Source: Lachnospira sp. UBA5912 (lineage in GTDB: Bacteria > Bacillota > Clostridia > Lachnospirales > Lachnospiraceae). Taken from it: a stretch of 5,340 nucleotides of DNA. This document shows, piece by piece, positions 5,188 through 5,340 of the stretch (position 1 is the first letter of the stretch; every line of letters starts with the position of its first letter). The notes below the pieces were generated by a model. That model worked only from the letters and a program-made list of their open reading frames with translations, made no database searches and had not been told where the DNA came from. The DNA lies in assembly GCA_002435585.1 (NCBI GenBank), contig DJDY01000140.1, positions 1 to 5,340 on the forward strand, given 5' to 3'. The translations under genes were made by a program, and so were the position numbers.

Positions 5188-5214
5188 GGTCTGTCATAGA
5201 ACCGGCTTATTTTT
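5181..5214 (+). terminator. Intrinsic terminator of the lysine riboswitch
   Basis: ATAAGCCGGT (5181-5190) pairs perfectly with ACCGGCTTAT (5201-5210) across a 10-nt loop, followed by a run of five T (5210-5214). It lies about 30 nt after the aptamer, the normal place for a transcriptional expression platform. With lysine bound the antiterminator is blocked, this hairpin forms and transcription stops. Confidence 0.92.
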
Positions 5215-5340
5215 ATACTGGCAACAGTATAGTAATTATGGATGAAACCAATACAGGATTTTATGCATATTTTAGCTTAAAGTGCTACCGGAATAGAATT
5301 GAAATAATACAATGATACCAGGATCAAAAGGTCTAAACCC
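5214..5340 (+). other. Leader downstream of the terminator; regulated gene not reached
   Basis: TATACTG/CAGTATA (5214-5220 with 5225-5231) forms a 7-bp hairpin with a GCAA (GNRA-type) tetraloop directly after the T-tract. The rest up to the window edge has no ribosome binding site with a believable start. A 25-codon ATG frame (5238-5315) has no Shine-Dalgarno and is not called. The lysine-controlled gene therefore starts beyond 5340, leaving an unusually long leader of more than 380 nt. Confidence 0.5.

Noticed and set aside
5238..5315. 25-codon ATG frame after the terminator
   Set aside because: It has no Shine-Dalgarno sequence and no recognisable product, and lies in a leader.

Overview
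This 5.3-kb window looks like chromosomal DNA of a low-GC Firmicute, most likely a Clostridia/Lachnospiraceae-type gut anaerobe. The signs are AT-rich intergenic DNA, strong GGAGG-type ribosome binding sites, a C-terminal PxTxD-type wall-anchor tail, a tandem OB-fold single-stranded DNA-binding protein, and a Firmicute-style transcription-terminating lysine riboswitch. The species cannot be named from sequence alone. No phage, IS, CRISPR, tRNA or rRNA was seen.

Layout, left to right. (1) 2-682 (+): the C-terminal end of a secreted, surface-anchored protein whose start lies outside the window. (2) 683-971: convergent intergenic region with a 12-bp tandem repeat, a foldable stretch and a perfect 18-bp stem terminator. 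(3) 972-1289 (-): a small XRE-family regulator. (4) 1290-1438: a gap with a 48-nt dyad and a weak promoter. (5) 1439-3268 (-): complete typA/bipA ribosome-associated GTPase. (6) 3269-4106: a very AT-rich 838-bp divergent intergenic region with a cluster of hairpins and palindromes, tandem 11-bp direct repeats near the likely typA promoter, and one less AT-rich island with a possible 25-codon ORF. (7) 4107-4751 (+): a 214-aa protein with two OB folds (SSB-like). (8) 4756-4877: a nested inverted-repeat element starting right after that gene. (9) 4919-5214: a near-consensus promoter driving a complete lysine riboswitch with antiterminator and intrinsic terminator. The regulated gene starts to the right of the window.

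How the parts relate: typA and the XRE gene share strand and may be read through, with the intervening dyad as a possible attenuator or operator. The SSB-like gene is divergent from typA. The lysine leader is an independent unit controlling an unseen gene, most likely for lysine biosynthesis or uptake. The regions with most unexplained structure are the nested element at 4756-4877 and the palindrome-rich gap at 3269-4106. Nothing here proves a new system.
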